This document shows, piece after piece, positions 22,516 to 33,761 of a stretch of DNA of 64,000 bases (its first letter is position 1; each line of letters opens with the position of its first letter). The stretch lies in assembly GCA_015680685.1 (NCBI GenBank), contig MNCI01007938.1:66384-130383 (forward strand), given 5' to 3'. The translations under genes and the position numbers were made by a program. Under the pieces are notes generated by a model, which saw nothing but the letters and a program-made list of their open reading frames with translations, had not been told where the DNA came from and searched no databases. The DNA comes from Gnetum montanum. Taxonomy: Eukaryota; Streptophyta; Gnetopsida; Gnetales; Gnetaceae.

Positions 22516-23222
22516 ACTAGAAGACCTGAAAAAACCTACAATTTGTAGCAATCTATCAGCAATCATGGTAGATAGTCATAGAAATGAATATGACACCAAT
22601 GACCTATATAAACCAAATACTACCACATTGAAAGGACTTTTGACAAATTTGCATTCAAGCTAAACCAAATACTTTTAGAGTAGTGCAAATTCACCAAAAG
22701 CCTAGCAACTTGTTCACCATCATAGTGCAAATCCAATGTAGAGAGGATAGCAAAGAGCTTCAACAACAAAACTTGGAACTTCTTGATAGCAGAGCTAACT
22801 AGAGGATATACTCTACTAGCTTCAATTGGGTGTCAAGCATCTTCTTTTTAGCTCTTGTGCATCCAGAGCCTTAAAATTTATACTAGTCTAAACTTTGTTC
22901 CTAAAATAATTTTTATTATTTTAATAAAAAAGTTGTAGTTCATTTATTCCATGCAAATTTATTTTTAATTTCTTTGTTGCTTGATCTTCATTTTCATCAT
23001 AATTGATCATATTGTTTACAAATCTTAAGACCTTGGGTGATTGGCAAGATCATCAAAGGTACTTCAAATCTTTTTCTCAAGGCCTGTGGGATCTGAAGTC
23101 AAAATATTTTGTGTGAAATTTTCTATTTTCCAAAACCAAATTTTTTCAATAATACAATCATGACTCCAAGGCATCTTCAAGCCAAATCATTTTAGTCCTA
23201 ACTTGTAATATAAAGAGTAATT

Positions 23223-23345
23223 CATAGCATAAATCAAAAAATATTCTAGAAATTATGCAAGTCATGAGTTCATAGCATAAATTAAAAATATGCTAGGAAT
23301 TATGCTAACCATGAGTTCACAGTGTAAACCACAAAATATGTTGAT
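23223..23345 (+). repeat. ~48-bp tandem repeat, about 2.5 copies
   Basis: The unit is close to CATAGCATAAATCAAAAAAT followed by ATTCTAGAAATTATGC and AAGTCATGAGTT. A second copy starts at 23271 and a partial third near 23318. Confidence 0.7.
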
Positions 23346-23642
23346 TAAATTATGTTGTTAACTAGTTAAGTTACACTAAGTAGTTGTCATGTGAAAAATT
23401 AGCATAAAATAGTAGATTGGTAGCCTATAAAAGTGAAAACAAGATTGTTTTTATAACTTTTGGCATAATTTTCAAGACTTTATCTAGAAATAGAGAATAG
23501 ACAAAGAAGAGCACTTTCCATGATTACAACATAGCATACCCCATCCTCCCATGCCCCAAAGAATTGTAGTAGCCTAGTCATATATGGTTAAACTTTTGGT
23601 TTACAAGCTATGTAATAGCAATTCTTTAGTGATGTAGCTACC

Positions 23643-23812
23643 AAGTTTGAGTGTAGAATCAAAGATTGCTCAAGCCTTTGCTATAATTCTTGAATGTAGG
23701 TTGGAAACTTCTAATACATTTGCTACAAGCCTTGAGTGTAGATAAAAGACTTCTAAGGCCTCTTCTACAAAGCTTGAATGTAGATCAAAGATTCCTAAGG
23801 CTTCTATGAATA
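23643..23812 (+). repeat. ~43-bp tandem repeat, about four copies
   Basis: Each unit contains CTTGAGTGTAGATCAAAGA-like sequence, then TTCTAAGGCCT and TGCTACAA. Copies differ by roughly a quarter of positions by eye, so the array is old. Confidence 0.65.
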
Positions 23813-24119
23813 GTGCATAGAGCTGTATTCTCTAAACTTTTATTTTACATTTAATACAAGTTTGTAGTTTTTTCAATTATTTCCTTTTAGTTTCTTATGT
23901 ACATGTGTTTCATCATATTTGGATCTAGAAATTTGATCTTTGTTTGCACATTTATCATTTTTTCTTCCCACTTATGTTAGACTAGTAATAGATTTTTAAT
24001 TCCTTTAGTGATCAACAAGACCATCTAAGGTACCTTAGATCTTTTAGGCTTGTAGATCTTGGGATCAAACTATTAGTTTTGGGTTTTTTGGCATCTACCA
24101 CCTAATTTTTCCCATCATT

Positions 24120-26215
24120 ACAAGTATCTTCCTTAACCACAATATATGCTATAAATATTCAACCATAGAGAAAAAGTCAACTTCACATGAAGAGAGACTT
24201 ACACATGATTACTTTCTTGCTTTCCAATAAATTAGATTTGGCCCATGAAAAATTAAGGAACCTAATGTAGAATTTCTATCATTAATATTACCTCCCCAAT
24301 TGGCATTTCAATAAGTTCATCTCCTTTAACAAATTTTAGTCCATAGTCATGTGTGCCTTTAATGTAGTTTGGCATATGAGTGAGGAGTGAAAGATGTGAT
24401 GCTCTTGGCTCTTGCATAAATGATAATAAATATGAAGTAGAAAATACAAGATCAGGTCTATTTTGACATAAGAATCTAAGTGAACCAATAATACCTCTAT
24501 GATAAGTAGCATTAACAAGGGGAGTATCATCTTTTGTATTAAGCTTCTACTCTTGAGAAAGTGGAGTAGAAGAAACTCTCTATCTATTTATATTTTTCTA
24601 AGATGGCTTGTGCATATTTATTTTGATGTATTCTCAAAAAATATTCTTCTTGATCTACTTGTATTCTCAAAAAATATTTTAAGAGACCTAAATCTTTCAT
24701 CACAAACTCTACTATCATATTTTTCTTGAATTCAGCAACAAAATTTCTAAAAGTAAATCAAAATATGAAATTATTTAACATATAATTATATCAATATAAA
24801 ATTATTTTTCACATTCTTGCAATAAAGAGTGGATTCTAAGCATGATTTATATCCAGCCATCAAGACATACTCATTAATTCTCTGAAACCAAGCTTTAAGA
24901 AATTGTTTTAATTCATATAAATCTTTGGAAAGTCTACATACCTTATGCTCTTCTCCTTTCTTGATAAAGCCTTCTAATTACTCTATGTAGACTTTGTCAT
25001 CTAAAAAACCATAAAGGAATTTTTAGTTGACATCCAAAGAAGTTGGATTCCATAATGTATAGCCTAATAGAAAGAATAAATTTTATGATTTCAAATCTTA
25101 CAACACAAGCAAAGATTTCATCATAGTTAACATGCTTCTTCTTTTTTAAGACTATAGTAACCAATCTTTCCTTATAGGCTATAATTTCATTTTTCTAATT
25201 GTAATTATTCTTGAATATCCATCATGCATCAATTATCATTTTTCCTTTTAGTCTCTTAACCAAAGTTTAATTCTAATCATATTCTTTCATCATTTATTTC
25301 TTTCAAACTTGAAATTTAAAGCCTCTTGAACATTTGCAAGCTTATGAAGAAGGGATGAATATGCCACATGAGTGATGGCTTATGATTTGGCTTGTGACCT
25401 TATGAATCTTCTTCCAAAGTTCTAATCTAAAATCTAATTTTTGGGATGATCTCTTTCCACCCATGGCTTTGTAGAAATTTTTTCATTTTCTTCATCATCT
25501 TCTTTGAATTTATAAAGATCAAATTTTTTTCATCAAAAATGGCATTTTTGGAAATGTGCCACATGCATTCTTGTGGATCGTAGCATTTTTATCTAGTTTT
25601 TTTTGAATCATAGCCTAGAAAAATATACTTTCTTCCTCTATGATATAGCTTGTTCAACAATTCATTAGGTATTTTAACATAATAAATACATCCAAAAAAA
25701 TTCATGAAAGATAATTTTAAAACTTTACCATAAAGAAGCTAATAATGTATTTTTATTTCCTTAATGTGGTTATGAGTCTATTTTGGATATAGGCTAAAAC
25801 ATGTAAAGCTTCATTCCAAAACTAATAGGGAAGTAAAGCATGTTTGAGGAAGAATCTTATCATTTCATAAATTACTTAATTTTTTATTTCAACAATACCA
25901 TTCCTTTATGTTGAATATCCACAAGTTGTTTTCTTTCCAATTCCATTATTAATGTAAAATTCCTCAAATTCTTGATTAACAAGTTCATCTCTTCTGTCTA
26001 ATCTTAGTACCTTAATCTTGATATTCAATCTATTTTCAATCAATCATTTAAAATTTGGAAATGTGTGGAAAGTTTCATCTTTGGAATGTAAATAATATGT
26101 TCAAATATACCTGCTATCATCATCAACAATAACAAAGAGATATTTTCTTTCTTCTTGAGCTAGAGGAGGCATTGGACCTATCAAATCCAAATGAAGAAGC
26201 TTAAGAGCTCTTTAC
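24120..26215 (-). pseudogene. Copia pol relic: integrase, RT and RNase H (family A)
   Basis: Ty1/copia polyprotein on the minus strand, right to left. Integrase core at about 26,190-25,880: LHLDLIGPMPPL, YLFVIVDDDSR, KVLRLDRRDELVNQEF, CGYSTKG; two catalytic Asp remain, but the PQQNG..E segment is damaged. RT at about 25,300-24,700 includes a KKHVNYDEIFA segment and WFQRIDEYVLMAGYKS-like text. At about 24,560-24,390 comes ATYHRGIIGSLRFL, RPDLVFSTSYLLSFMQEPR. RNase H at about 24,270-24,130 has LISW+A+KQ..V.LSS-like text and MVEYL. The order integrase before RT defines copia. Gag and protease are missing; integrase abuts an LTR at 26,223. Confidence 0.8.
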
Positions 26216-26222
26216 TAAGGAT

Positions 26223-27377
26223 CATAGGACTTAGAAGGGGGGAGGATGAATATATTCCCCAAATAAAAATAAACAACCAAAAAAATTGCACTCAATTTTA
26301 ATTTGGTTCTCCAACTTGGGTAGTGCACACTTGGTGGGTAGATCACTTGCACACCTACGGACTTTGTTTCTCTAAAATGTGGTTTGAAGGGTACCACATA
26401 CTATATAAACTCTAAGCTCCACTATAGAATATTTTTTCATCATAAAACCACTCAACCCTACAATGTTCCAACAAGCATAGAAAGTGGTTTAAAGGATCTG
26501 ACAACCTTTACAAATTGAGCTCCACTCCAAAGTGTTTTGATGCTATGCAAACACTCAATCCTATAGGATCTCGACAAGCTCAATCATAATTACTTCTTTC
26601 AAGAAGCATATCGACCTCATAGAGAAATGAGAGAAACAAAATTACAAGGCTAAAATATAACTAAACTGAAAGTCCTTATACTTTGAAGCACAATTTACAA
26701 TTTAATAACCAAACAACCAAATGTTTTGACAAATGAAGTACACAAGTATAATATCCAATAATTTCTTTGATAGTAATTGTTCATGTACAATTCTTACATA
26801 ATAACCAAGAATATTAAGTCTTCTTATAGCCTCAAAGTTTTTAAAATCACCTTGAAATTTTTGCAATGGCTGGTGTAGATGTCTTCTTTGATATTGGGAC
26901 ATCTCTCTAAAAATGACTTTAATTCTTAGGAGATGTATCTTTTGATATGCATATGTCTTCTCTTGAAAGGATATGTCTCCTATTTTTGGAAGACGTCTTC
27001 TCTAGGTAACATCCACTTTGGCCAAGACATCTTCTACACCTAGTAGACAAATTCTCCTCATAGGAGATATCTCCTATTTTTGGGAGACATCTTCTTTGCA
27101 TTTGAACTTTGATTTTAAAGCTTCCTCTAAATCACTAAAGCATCTTTGTTTAGCTTGTTGTCTTCTTTACTCATCCATGCTCCCTTGAGTCCTTGTATTC
27201 TTCACATAGACATCATAATATTCATCCATGCTCCCTTAAGTCCTTGTAGTCTCCACTTTTAGATTTCTTGTAGTTGTCATTCTTTGAGCTCTCCTTCATT
27301 CCCTACAAAATAACACATTCCATGACATTCTATGTTCTTCATTTTTATTAAGGTTTTGACATACCAAAAGGTCAAAA
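26223..27377 (-). mobile_element. Copia family A LTR (minus orientation)
   Basis: On the minus strand it starts TTTTTGACCTTTTGGTATGTC (to 27377) and ends CTTCTAAGTCCTATG at 26223. It shares the AGAGAAACAAAGTCCGTAGG segment, the 'gctccactccaaagtgtt' segment (on +) and the motif cluster with other family A LTRs. The family polypurine tract lies before it; pol sequence lies directly after it. As with the LTR at 11.5 kb, it joins two internal regions. Confidence 0.75.
26870..27105 (-). repeat. AGATGTCTCC-type motif cluster in LTR
   Basis: GAGATGT, GAAGACGTCTTC, GAAGATGTCTCC and GGAGACATCTTC variants recur about ten times in 235 bases. GAAGACGTCTTC at 26992-27003 region is itself a perfect palindrome. 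The cluster occupies the same place as those in other family A LTRs. Confidence 0.6.
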
Positions 27378-27393
27378 ATGTTCCCCTTTTTGG
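27378..27393 (-). other. Polypurine tract, family A
   Basis: Minus-strand CCAAAAAGGGGAACAT directly precedes the LTR start, parallel to 12816-12831. Confidence 0.6.
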
Positions 27394-27699
27394 TGATGTC
27401 CAAAGTTTTAGAAAATGGGTGAGTTGATAAACCAATGAATAATAACAATAACCATTAAATATTCAGACATATAAATTACAATGGTAGCCAAGGACTATGA
27501 TAAAGGTTCTAAAGCTTAAGGCATGGGGTATCAATCATGTGAAATCTAAAAAATAATCTATACTATGCAAAGAAAAAACCTATCTCCATAAAAAGAAACA
27601 AAAATGATACAAGAAGCATAAACTATCCATATCCACAAAGGTTCAATAATACATATAACCATAAAATTCTCATAAGATCATCGTACCAACATCCAAGTC

Positions 27700-28975
27700 C
27701 ATCATACAAAAATCTAAGTAACACAAATATCTTTTCCTTTTTGGACATCAACAAAAAGAAGATAGAGCACCCACGGATCCTAGTTACTAAGTTACATAGC
27801 ATCATCAAAATCCTCCTTTGAAGCAACTACAATATGAGAAGACTAATAGGTCTCCTTCTCATCATCATCATTGCTGGTATTAGAGTAGGTGCTAGAGACA
27901 CGCTAAACCTCATCATCTGACAATGGATAAATTGAAGCTCTCCTTGGTTGAAGTTTTACTTGAAAATGGGAGGAGGCTATTGGATCTAGTTGTGGTGGAG
28001 CTTGCTATGAAGATTAGAAAGCCTCCTTCTTTTGATAAGTGATTGGATCAGGTGGCCTCCATTGGGATGAGGTCCCAAACATGCTCTCCTTTTCTCAACA
28101 TACTCTCCAAGGATCCTCTTTCCTTTGAGCAAATGCATCTCTAGAATGGGCACATCCCTCTAGTGAATTAATGGACTAATGAGGTGAGGATGCCCAAATA
28201 TCCTTTCTTTGGTGAACATGTTCAACATATCATGGTAGAGAGCATGTCCCAAGTCAAGAGGTTGTCCTATGAGTAAATAGTAGAGGATAAAAGCTTTGGG
28301 TAGCAACAGATAACCATATCTTCCTCGTTTTATAGTAATGTTATAAAAAATAGTAAGGGACAAGGTGGAAGCATCTATAGAAATTTTATTTCTATAACCC
28401 TACCTCTATCAAAAGGCACTAACTCTCCAAATAGGGCATCACAAAACTCATCGTGTGTAATAGAAATTATGCCAGTTGAAAAGATATGATCCTTAGAAGA
28501 AATGACAACTCAAAAAACATTAGTACTATAAATATCAAGCAAAGCATTTACTACTTGGAGAGACACATCAATTGCTAATTCCCACTACCATAGTAGTGAA
28601 AGCTCCCATAACATCATCACTAATCACAATAAGAATTCTCTAATGAGAATTTCAACAACCAAGAAATCAATAGAAATGAATACAACCCAATTCAAAATTT
28701 TGAAATAACTCATCAGTGCCTATTGCCTACACACAAGAAAGGACAATGTATTCTTAGAGAAAATGTTTATAGTTTGAGTTACCTCAAACTAATGTTTGGG
28801 TAGTTGTAGATCTAAACTGGGGTGCATAGGAGCTAGGGTTGCTGGAAAATCTCTTTTGGACTTCTTCTTGGATGGTGGACTAGATGTTCCAACCTTCTTG
28901 TGCATCATGAAGAGAGAGAAAGTGTTGATAGTAGTAGAGGATGAAGCCGTAGTCATTTTCTTGGAGCTCTAATCA
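27700..28975 (-). pseudogene. Accessory ORF of copia family A (plant-transposon-protein-like)
   Basis: A degenerate reading frame between the Gag region and the polypurine tract, where pol would be expected. It opens near 28,960 with MTTASSSTTINTFSLFM and a Lys-rich patch (SKKKSKRD). It later has GRYGYLLLPKAFILYYLL, IGQPLDLGHALYHDML and HPHLISPLIH (28,360-28,160), then EMHLLKGKRILGEY. This order (a LxxA..LYYLL.G...LG..I..... LP.LI segment) resembles the domain called putative plant transposon protein, found in accessory ORFs of plant retroelements. Function unknown. The first ~300 bases match 36,010-36,300, so the ORF belongs to the family. Stops and frameshifts are frequent. Confidence 0.5.
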
Positions 28976-29039
28976 TCTCCCTCGAGTTGTCTTGTGCTTG
29001 AATGAAGGAAAAAAGAGGATTTGAATTGATATAATGGTG

Positions 29040-29245
29040 CTCAATGAGAATTTTTAATGAAAGAAAAGACATCTCTTTGAAAATAAATACATCTCATCTA
29101 TAGCTAACAACTGAAAGAAAACATCTCATTTGAAAAGAAGATGTCTTATCCACACTTAAGGAAAAAATATGAAGACATTTCTTTTTGTTAGAAGATGTCT
29201 CCTTTTGGAAGAAGATGTCTCCTTTGGAAGAGGCTCAATAGGATA
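29040..29245 (-). repeat. AAGACATCTC motif tract, internal to family A
   Basis: AAAAGACATCTCTTT, GAAGATGTCTCCTTTTGGAA and similar units occur between Gag and the accessory ORF. The tract at 35,735-35,940 is the counterpart in the plus-strand copy. It resembles LTR clusters but lies in the internal region. Confidence 0.6.
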
Positions 29246-29249
29246 GGGT

Positions 29250-30490
29250 TCAAGAATGGCTACCAAGAATTATAATCTTGAGCTATACTCATTAAATACT
29301 TACCTTTCTTGTCGAGGAGAATGAGATTCCTCTTTCAAGATTTCTCTTTTGGAATAGACTTCTTCAATTTCCAAGGCTTGGCTTCCTCTGATAAATTTTT
29401 TGGATAGAGTCTCCTCACTTCCCTATTCTTTATTTTTGATCCTCCATCTTTCCTAACCCCCTTGTCCTTTTGAGTTGTCCCATTCTTCCTATTGTCCTAC
29501 ATAGGTTCCTTTCTCAATTCATTTTGGTAAGACCAAGGAGTCTTATGGTACAACCATATATTCATATGATAAAAATTTAAATTTCACTTTCATTTCTTAT
29601 GGCCAAATTTATGAAAATAATATCTCACCTTCCTATAGTAGTTAAAATGATCATATCTTTGAGCTAATCTTGGTTGAGATGTCGTGCCCATTGATTCCTC
29701 ATTATTTGGGTCTTCTCTTGGTTGATATGGATTTGGTATGGATGATTCATCTAGTGTACAACATCTTAGCTCACACTTATCATGTGGACTTCTTCCTTGA
29801 CCTAGGACCATCCAAAGTGACTCTTTTTCTTTAGTTAACCTTTCATTTACAAGTTTTTCATTTGCAGGCTCTTTTTTCATTTACTCACAAGACTTTGGTT
29901 AGCTTTTCATTATCAGCCCTAAGGTTAGAGATTTCTTTTATGAGATCTAAAATCTTTGAATTTATGGAAGAAATGTCTTGATCCTTAATTTTTACCTATT
30001 TACTCATCTTAGTGGAAAGCTTTTAAAGCGATAAGATTTCATTTCACAAAAGTTCATACCTTTCTTCCTCACTTTCAAATTCATTTGAAATGTCAACATC
30101 ATCATCTGTAAGGACCATACAAATGAGGTGTGAGTCCTTTGCATCATTCTCCACCTTCTCTTCATTGTGTTCTCTATCATCCCAACATGTGTATATGTTG
30201 GTCTTGTTTGACTCAATATCATTTCTATCCCTCTAAAACCCATCATTTCTAGCAAACTTGAAGGCCACATGTCCTCTTCCACCACAAACCCAACATTCTA
30301 TAGAAGAAGAATCAAAATTGGAATTTAAAATTTTTTTACCTCTTTTCTTATCTTCGAATTAATTGGTTCTGTACTTATTTGAGCTCTTATTTCTTTTTAC
30401 CATCATCCTCTAAGCCTCCTTGAGAGAAAAGCCATTTCTACTTCATTACCCTCATTAGCTTAGCAAGTTCTTTTTCTTTGGAAGATGATT
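29250..30490 (-). pseudogene. Gag relic of copia family A
   Basis: Capsid gene fragment, minus strand. Near 30,290 it has a zinc knuckle, CWVCGGRGHVAFKF, in which the last Cys of CX2CX4HX4C is Phe. An acidic region follows (NIYTCWDDREHNEEK, DSHLICMVLTDDDVDISNEF, EEERYELL) and then a Lys/Glu/Asp-rich predicted coiled coil (IKDQDISSINSKILDLIKEI, NEKLTK). The C-terminal part to 29,250 is open only in pieces (29590-29880: PANEKLVNERLTKEKESLW). The N-terminal capsid is lost, because an LTR fragment begins near 30,513. The order of blocks is the same at 34.4-35.2 kb. Confidence 0.7.
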
Positions 30491-30512
30491 TTAGGGCTAG
30501 AAAATGATTTGA

Positions 30513-31172
30513 GAAATGAAGTATGCAAGTACAATATCCAATGATTGCTTTGATAGTGAGTGTTCATGTATAATACTTGCATGATACCCAAGAATATTAA
30601 GTCTTCTTATAGCCTAAGAGTTTTCAAAATCACCTGAAAATTCCTACAATGGTTTTCTAATAGCTAGTGTAGATGTCTCCTTCAAGATTAGGATGTCTCT
30701 CTAAAAATGACTTCAATTCTAGATAAACATCTCTTTTGAGATGGAGATGTTTTTCCTTGAAAGAAGATGTCTCCTATTTTTTGGAGACGTCTTCTCTAGG
30801 TGACCTCCACTTCATCTAGGACATCTTCTACATCTGGGAGATGTCTTCTCCTCATAGGAGATTTCTCTTATTTTTGGGAGACATCTTCTCTGCATTTGAA
30901 CTTTGATTTTGAAGCTTCCTCTCAATCACTAGAGCATCTTTATTTAGCTTGTAGTCTTCTTTACTCATTCATGCTTCCTTGATTCCTTGCAGTCTTCACT
31001 TAGGAATCCTCACATTTATACATGCTCCCTTAAGTCCTTGTAATCTTCACTTTGATGTTTCTTGTAGATGTCATTCTTTGAGCTCTCCTTCATGCCCTTC
31101 AAAAACAACACATTCCACAACATTCTATGTTCTCCATTTTCCTTAAGGTTTTGACATCCCAAAAGGTGAACA
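30513..31172 (-). mobile_element. Truncated copia family A LTR
   Basis: The minus strand starts TGTTCACCTTTTGGGATGTC (to 31172) and runs through the motif cluster to 'tacttgcatacttcatttctc' near 30,513, matching 26,740-27,377. The 3' ~500 bases (R-U5 side, including the TTTGAGAGCAACAAAG landmark), the primer site and the Gag N-terminus are all missing. This implies one deletion that joined U3 to mid-Gag. Confidence 0.7.
30655..30905 (-). repeat. AGATGTCTCC-type motif cluster in truncated LTR
   Basis: About ten units of GAAGATGTCTCC/GGAGACATCTTC type, position for position close to 26,870-27,105. GGAGACGTCTTCTC occurs at 30,783. Confidence 0.6.
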
Positions 31173-31525
31173 TTTTCTTCATTTTCATTTAAGCATTATG
31201 AGACAATGCTTCTTTCTTTCATTTGAGGAATATCTCACATACTTCTTATGGTGTTTCTAGACATTTGACTCCAATAGCTACATCATTTTTGATTGACTTC
31301 TAAATGTTGAAGTAAGAGGCATGACCTAACCTCTAATGTCATAATCTTGAGTGAAATGCATAAAAATAATTTTATTAACAAAAATTTAAATATTTAAAAT
31401 TTTAGCATCTTTATAAGACTTTGCTTCCAAACAATAAATGTGATCCTTCCATCTCTTAAGTTTTGCAATAATAAAATCACCATTAAAAATAGTACATATA
31501 ACATCATGAAAAATCACTTAATTTA
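31173..31525. other. Unassigned AT-rich stretch
   Basis: No supported feature. On the minus strand it would lie downstream of the copia protease below, where integrase is expected. A segment at 31,395-31,500 has weak, frame-broken similarity in layout to the region before a copia GAG-pre-integrase domain, too weak to call. Confidence 0.3.
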
Positions 31526-31815
31526 TTTTATTAAAAATATAAATAATTAATAATAATAAAATTGATAATTGAGAAACATAGTAAAAAAATATGCACATTA
31601 ATTTTGTAGCCATTAGAAAGTGTAATAATTACATTACCAATTCCTTCTATCCTTACACTTGCATCATCTCCTACCTTAATTCTTTCAAGAGTATTATTTG
31701 GAGTATGACTTATAAAGTTCTCGTTAAATGGAGTCATATTATTTGAACATCCACTATCTATGATCCATGTATAAAGAGTAGCTTGTTTAATCATTTGGTA
31801 TGCAGCAAGACTAAA
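31526..31815 (-). pseudogene. Copia protease relic, second family
   Basis: The minus strand reads TLYTWIIDSGCSNNMTPFN, the classic Ty1/copia protease active site (W.(L/I)DSG.S.HMT), with catalytic Asp intact. It continues with ERIKVGDDASVRIEGIGNV, the expected G(D/N).....GxG strand. Open for 87 codons. It would process the polyprotein of the Gag encoded just upstream. It differs from family A in sequence and has no family A LTR of its own. Confidence 0.85.
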
Positions 31816-32740
31816 TTTTGGACCCTTACCTTTTTATTGATCTTGTGATTCTTGAGAGTTTCTTTAATGCTGAGAAGAGTCTTCACTTGGCTTTGATGAA
31901 TCACTTGGAGTGTATGAAGAGAATCCTATTTTTTACTAGAATTTATCTTCATAATGTTCTTTCTTCCTATAATGTTTACACCATGGAATATTTGATGATG
32001 ATGTTTTGTGTTGATTTCTTGGAGTGAATTTAAGCCTTCCTTTCTTTGGCCTATTACTCATATAAAATTACTTCTTCCTCTTAAATTTTCATATATAAAA
32101 TTTATATTTTGATGTGAATCTTAAGCTCTTTCATTTGAAATTTGGATTTTTGCCTCTACCTCTTCCTCTATTATTTCTTGCAAAATAAACTTGTTCATTT
32201 TTTCTTTTATTATCTTGTCTTTTCAAATCTTTCAAATTTCTAACTTGATATAGTAATTTATTAATTTTCATATTATCTAAATCTTTATTTTGAATAATTT
32301 TTATCATAGTATGTTTGAACCTTCCATCATTATATAAAACTTGAATAATTTTGTCTAACATTTTTCTTTCACTATTATGACATCCATATTCATCTAGATT
32401 TCTTATGCAAGCATACATCTTAGCAAATAATTTCTTGATATTTTTACCTCTATTAAGTATAATATCTTTAAATTATTGTATATACTTCAATTGCTTTAGT
32501 TGAATATTTATTATGGAGGCTTCTTTATACTCTTGATGTAATAGATCCTAAGTTTCCTTAGCATTTGGACTATCTATGATTCTTGAATAAATATCTTCTA
32601 AAATTGACATGTAAATAATCATCTTTTCTAAGGCATCCTTCATTATATCTTCTTGAAGCTTTCTTATTTGCTTTCTATTCAAAGCATTTAGATTTAAAAA
32701 TTTTTAATATCCATTTTCCATAGTGTCCTAACAATCATTT
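31816..32740 (-). pseudogene. Copia Gag relic, second family
   Basis: Capsid (UBN2-type) Gag, minus strand. From about 32,680: LQEDIMKDALEKMI, SRIIDSPNAKET, a stop at the Trp position, then DLLHQEYKEA. Next comes KKLFAKMYACIRNLDEYG and KMLDKIIQVLYNDGRFKHT, NKDLDNMKINKLL, the usual C-terminal capsid motifs, and an RGRGRGK patch. The open part is 32131-32418. The zinc knuckle near 31,960 reads CKHYRKKEHYEDKF: two of its three Cys are Tyr and Phe. Protease follows at the proper place. The N-terminus is cut near 32,740, next to a plus-strand family A LTR. Confidence 0.8.
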
Positions 32741-32755
32741 ATTTGGAGTAAAGTG

Positions 32756-33689
32756 TATTGACCTTTTGGTATGTTAAAACCTTAAGAAAGAAGAAGAGTA
32801 ATAGAATGTTTGTTTTGGATGATGTGTTTGCAAGACATGAACATGAACTCCAAATGAGAAATGAGAAGTAAAGAAAATAAGATCTACAACATGATGACAA
32901 AGTAAAGACTACATGGGCAAGATGAGAACATGAACGAGAATGGATGAATGCAAAGGCTACAAGTCAAACAAGGCTACTTAAAGGATTTGCAAGAATGCAA
33001 ATTGTCAAGAGAAAGCCTCAAAAAAGAAAGGAACAAAAATTAAGGAGACCTACTATTTTCAGAAGACATCTTTATCTCAAAGTAGGCATCTCCCTAGAGA
33101 CGTCTCATAAGAGATGTTACACTTTCAAAAGAGATGCCTCTCCAGAATTAAGGCCAATCTCAAGTAGATAATGAAGATTTCTATACTAGTCATTGGGTAC
33201 CCATTGCATGAATTTTGAGAAGTTTTCAAAAACTTCAAGACTATAATAAGATACCAAATTTTTGGAAATTGAGCAAGCACTATTCACATAANNNNNNNNN
33301 NNNNNNNNNNNNNNNNNNNNNNNNNNNNNNNNNNNNNNNNNNNNNNNNNNNNNNNNNNNNNNNNNNNNNNNNNNNNNNNNNNNNNNNNNNNNNNNNNNNN
33401 NNNNNNNNNNNNNNNNNNNNNNNNNNNNNNNNNNNNNNNNNNNNNNNNNNNNNNNNNNNNNNNNNNNNNNNNNNNNNNNNNNNNNNNNNNNNNNNNNAGA
33501 GTAAAGCTTAGAGCTTTTATAGGGTATGATACCCTTCAAACCACATTTTTGAGGAACAAAGTTCAGAGGTGTGTAAGGATTCTACCCTCCATGTGTAGAT
33601 GTAAACCATGTAAAATTGGGTGTGATTTTTGCAACTGATCAATTTTCTAATTTTTGGAACTTATTCAATCCCCCCTTCTAAATTCTTGA
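32756..33689 (+). mobile_element. Copia family A 5' LTR, containing an assembly gap
   Basis: Starts TATTGACCTTTTGGTATGTT (family TGTTGACC...) and ends CCCCTTCTAAATTCTTGA, before a primer-binding-like site. The motif cluster is at 33,055-33,150. The distal part after the gap, from AGAGTAAAGCTTAGAGCTTTTATAG-type sequence, matches 52,690-52,900. The true length is uncertain because of the gap. Confidence 0.75.
33292..33497. other. Assembly gap (206 N)
   Basis: A run of N. It lies inside the LTR between U3 and the R-U5 side. Open frames crossing it are meaningless. Confidence 0.99.
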
Positions 33690-33697
33690 TCCTCAGG

Positions 33698-33709
33698 TGA
33701 TATCAAAGA
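33698..33709 (+). promoter_or_regulatory. Degenerate primer-binding site, family A
   Basis: TGATATCAAAGA, followed by TCAGTACTC, 8 bases after the LTR end; compare TGGTATCAGAGC. Three mismatches are G-to-A-like or at the end. Confidence 0.6.
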
Positions 33710-33761
33710 TCAGTACTCTTTTTTTCTTTTTTTCTTTTACATCAACTTTCAAGAGTGAACT

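Larger units (their letters stand above)
22516..24119. other. Noncoding stretch with short repeats
   Basis: No gene is supported. Two related segments, about 23,015-23,115 and 23,985-24,070, both read 'gat...gcaagatcatc..aggtac.t...atctttt' and 'ggatc'. The first recurs inverted at 55.55-55.66 kb, suggesting fragments of another LTR or element. Two tandem arrays are listed separately. Confidence 0.45.

Noticed and set aside
33186-33539. Long open frames of 117 and 98 codons
   Set aside because: They span the run of N and are artefacts.
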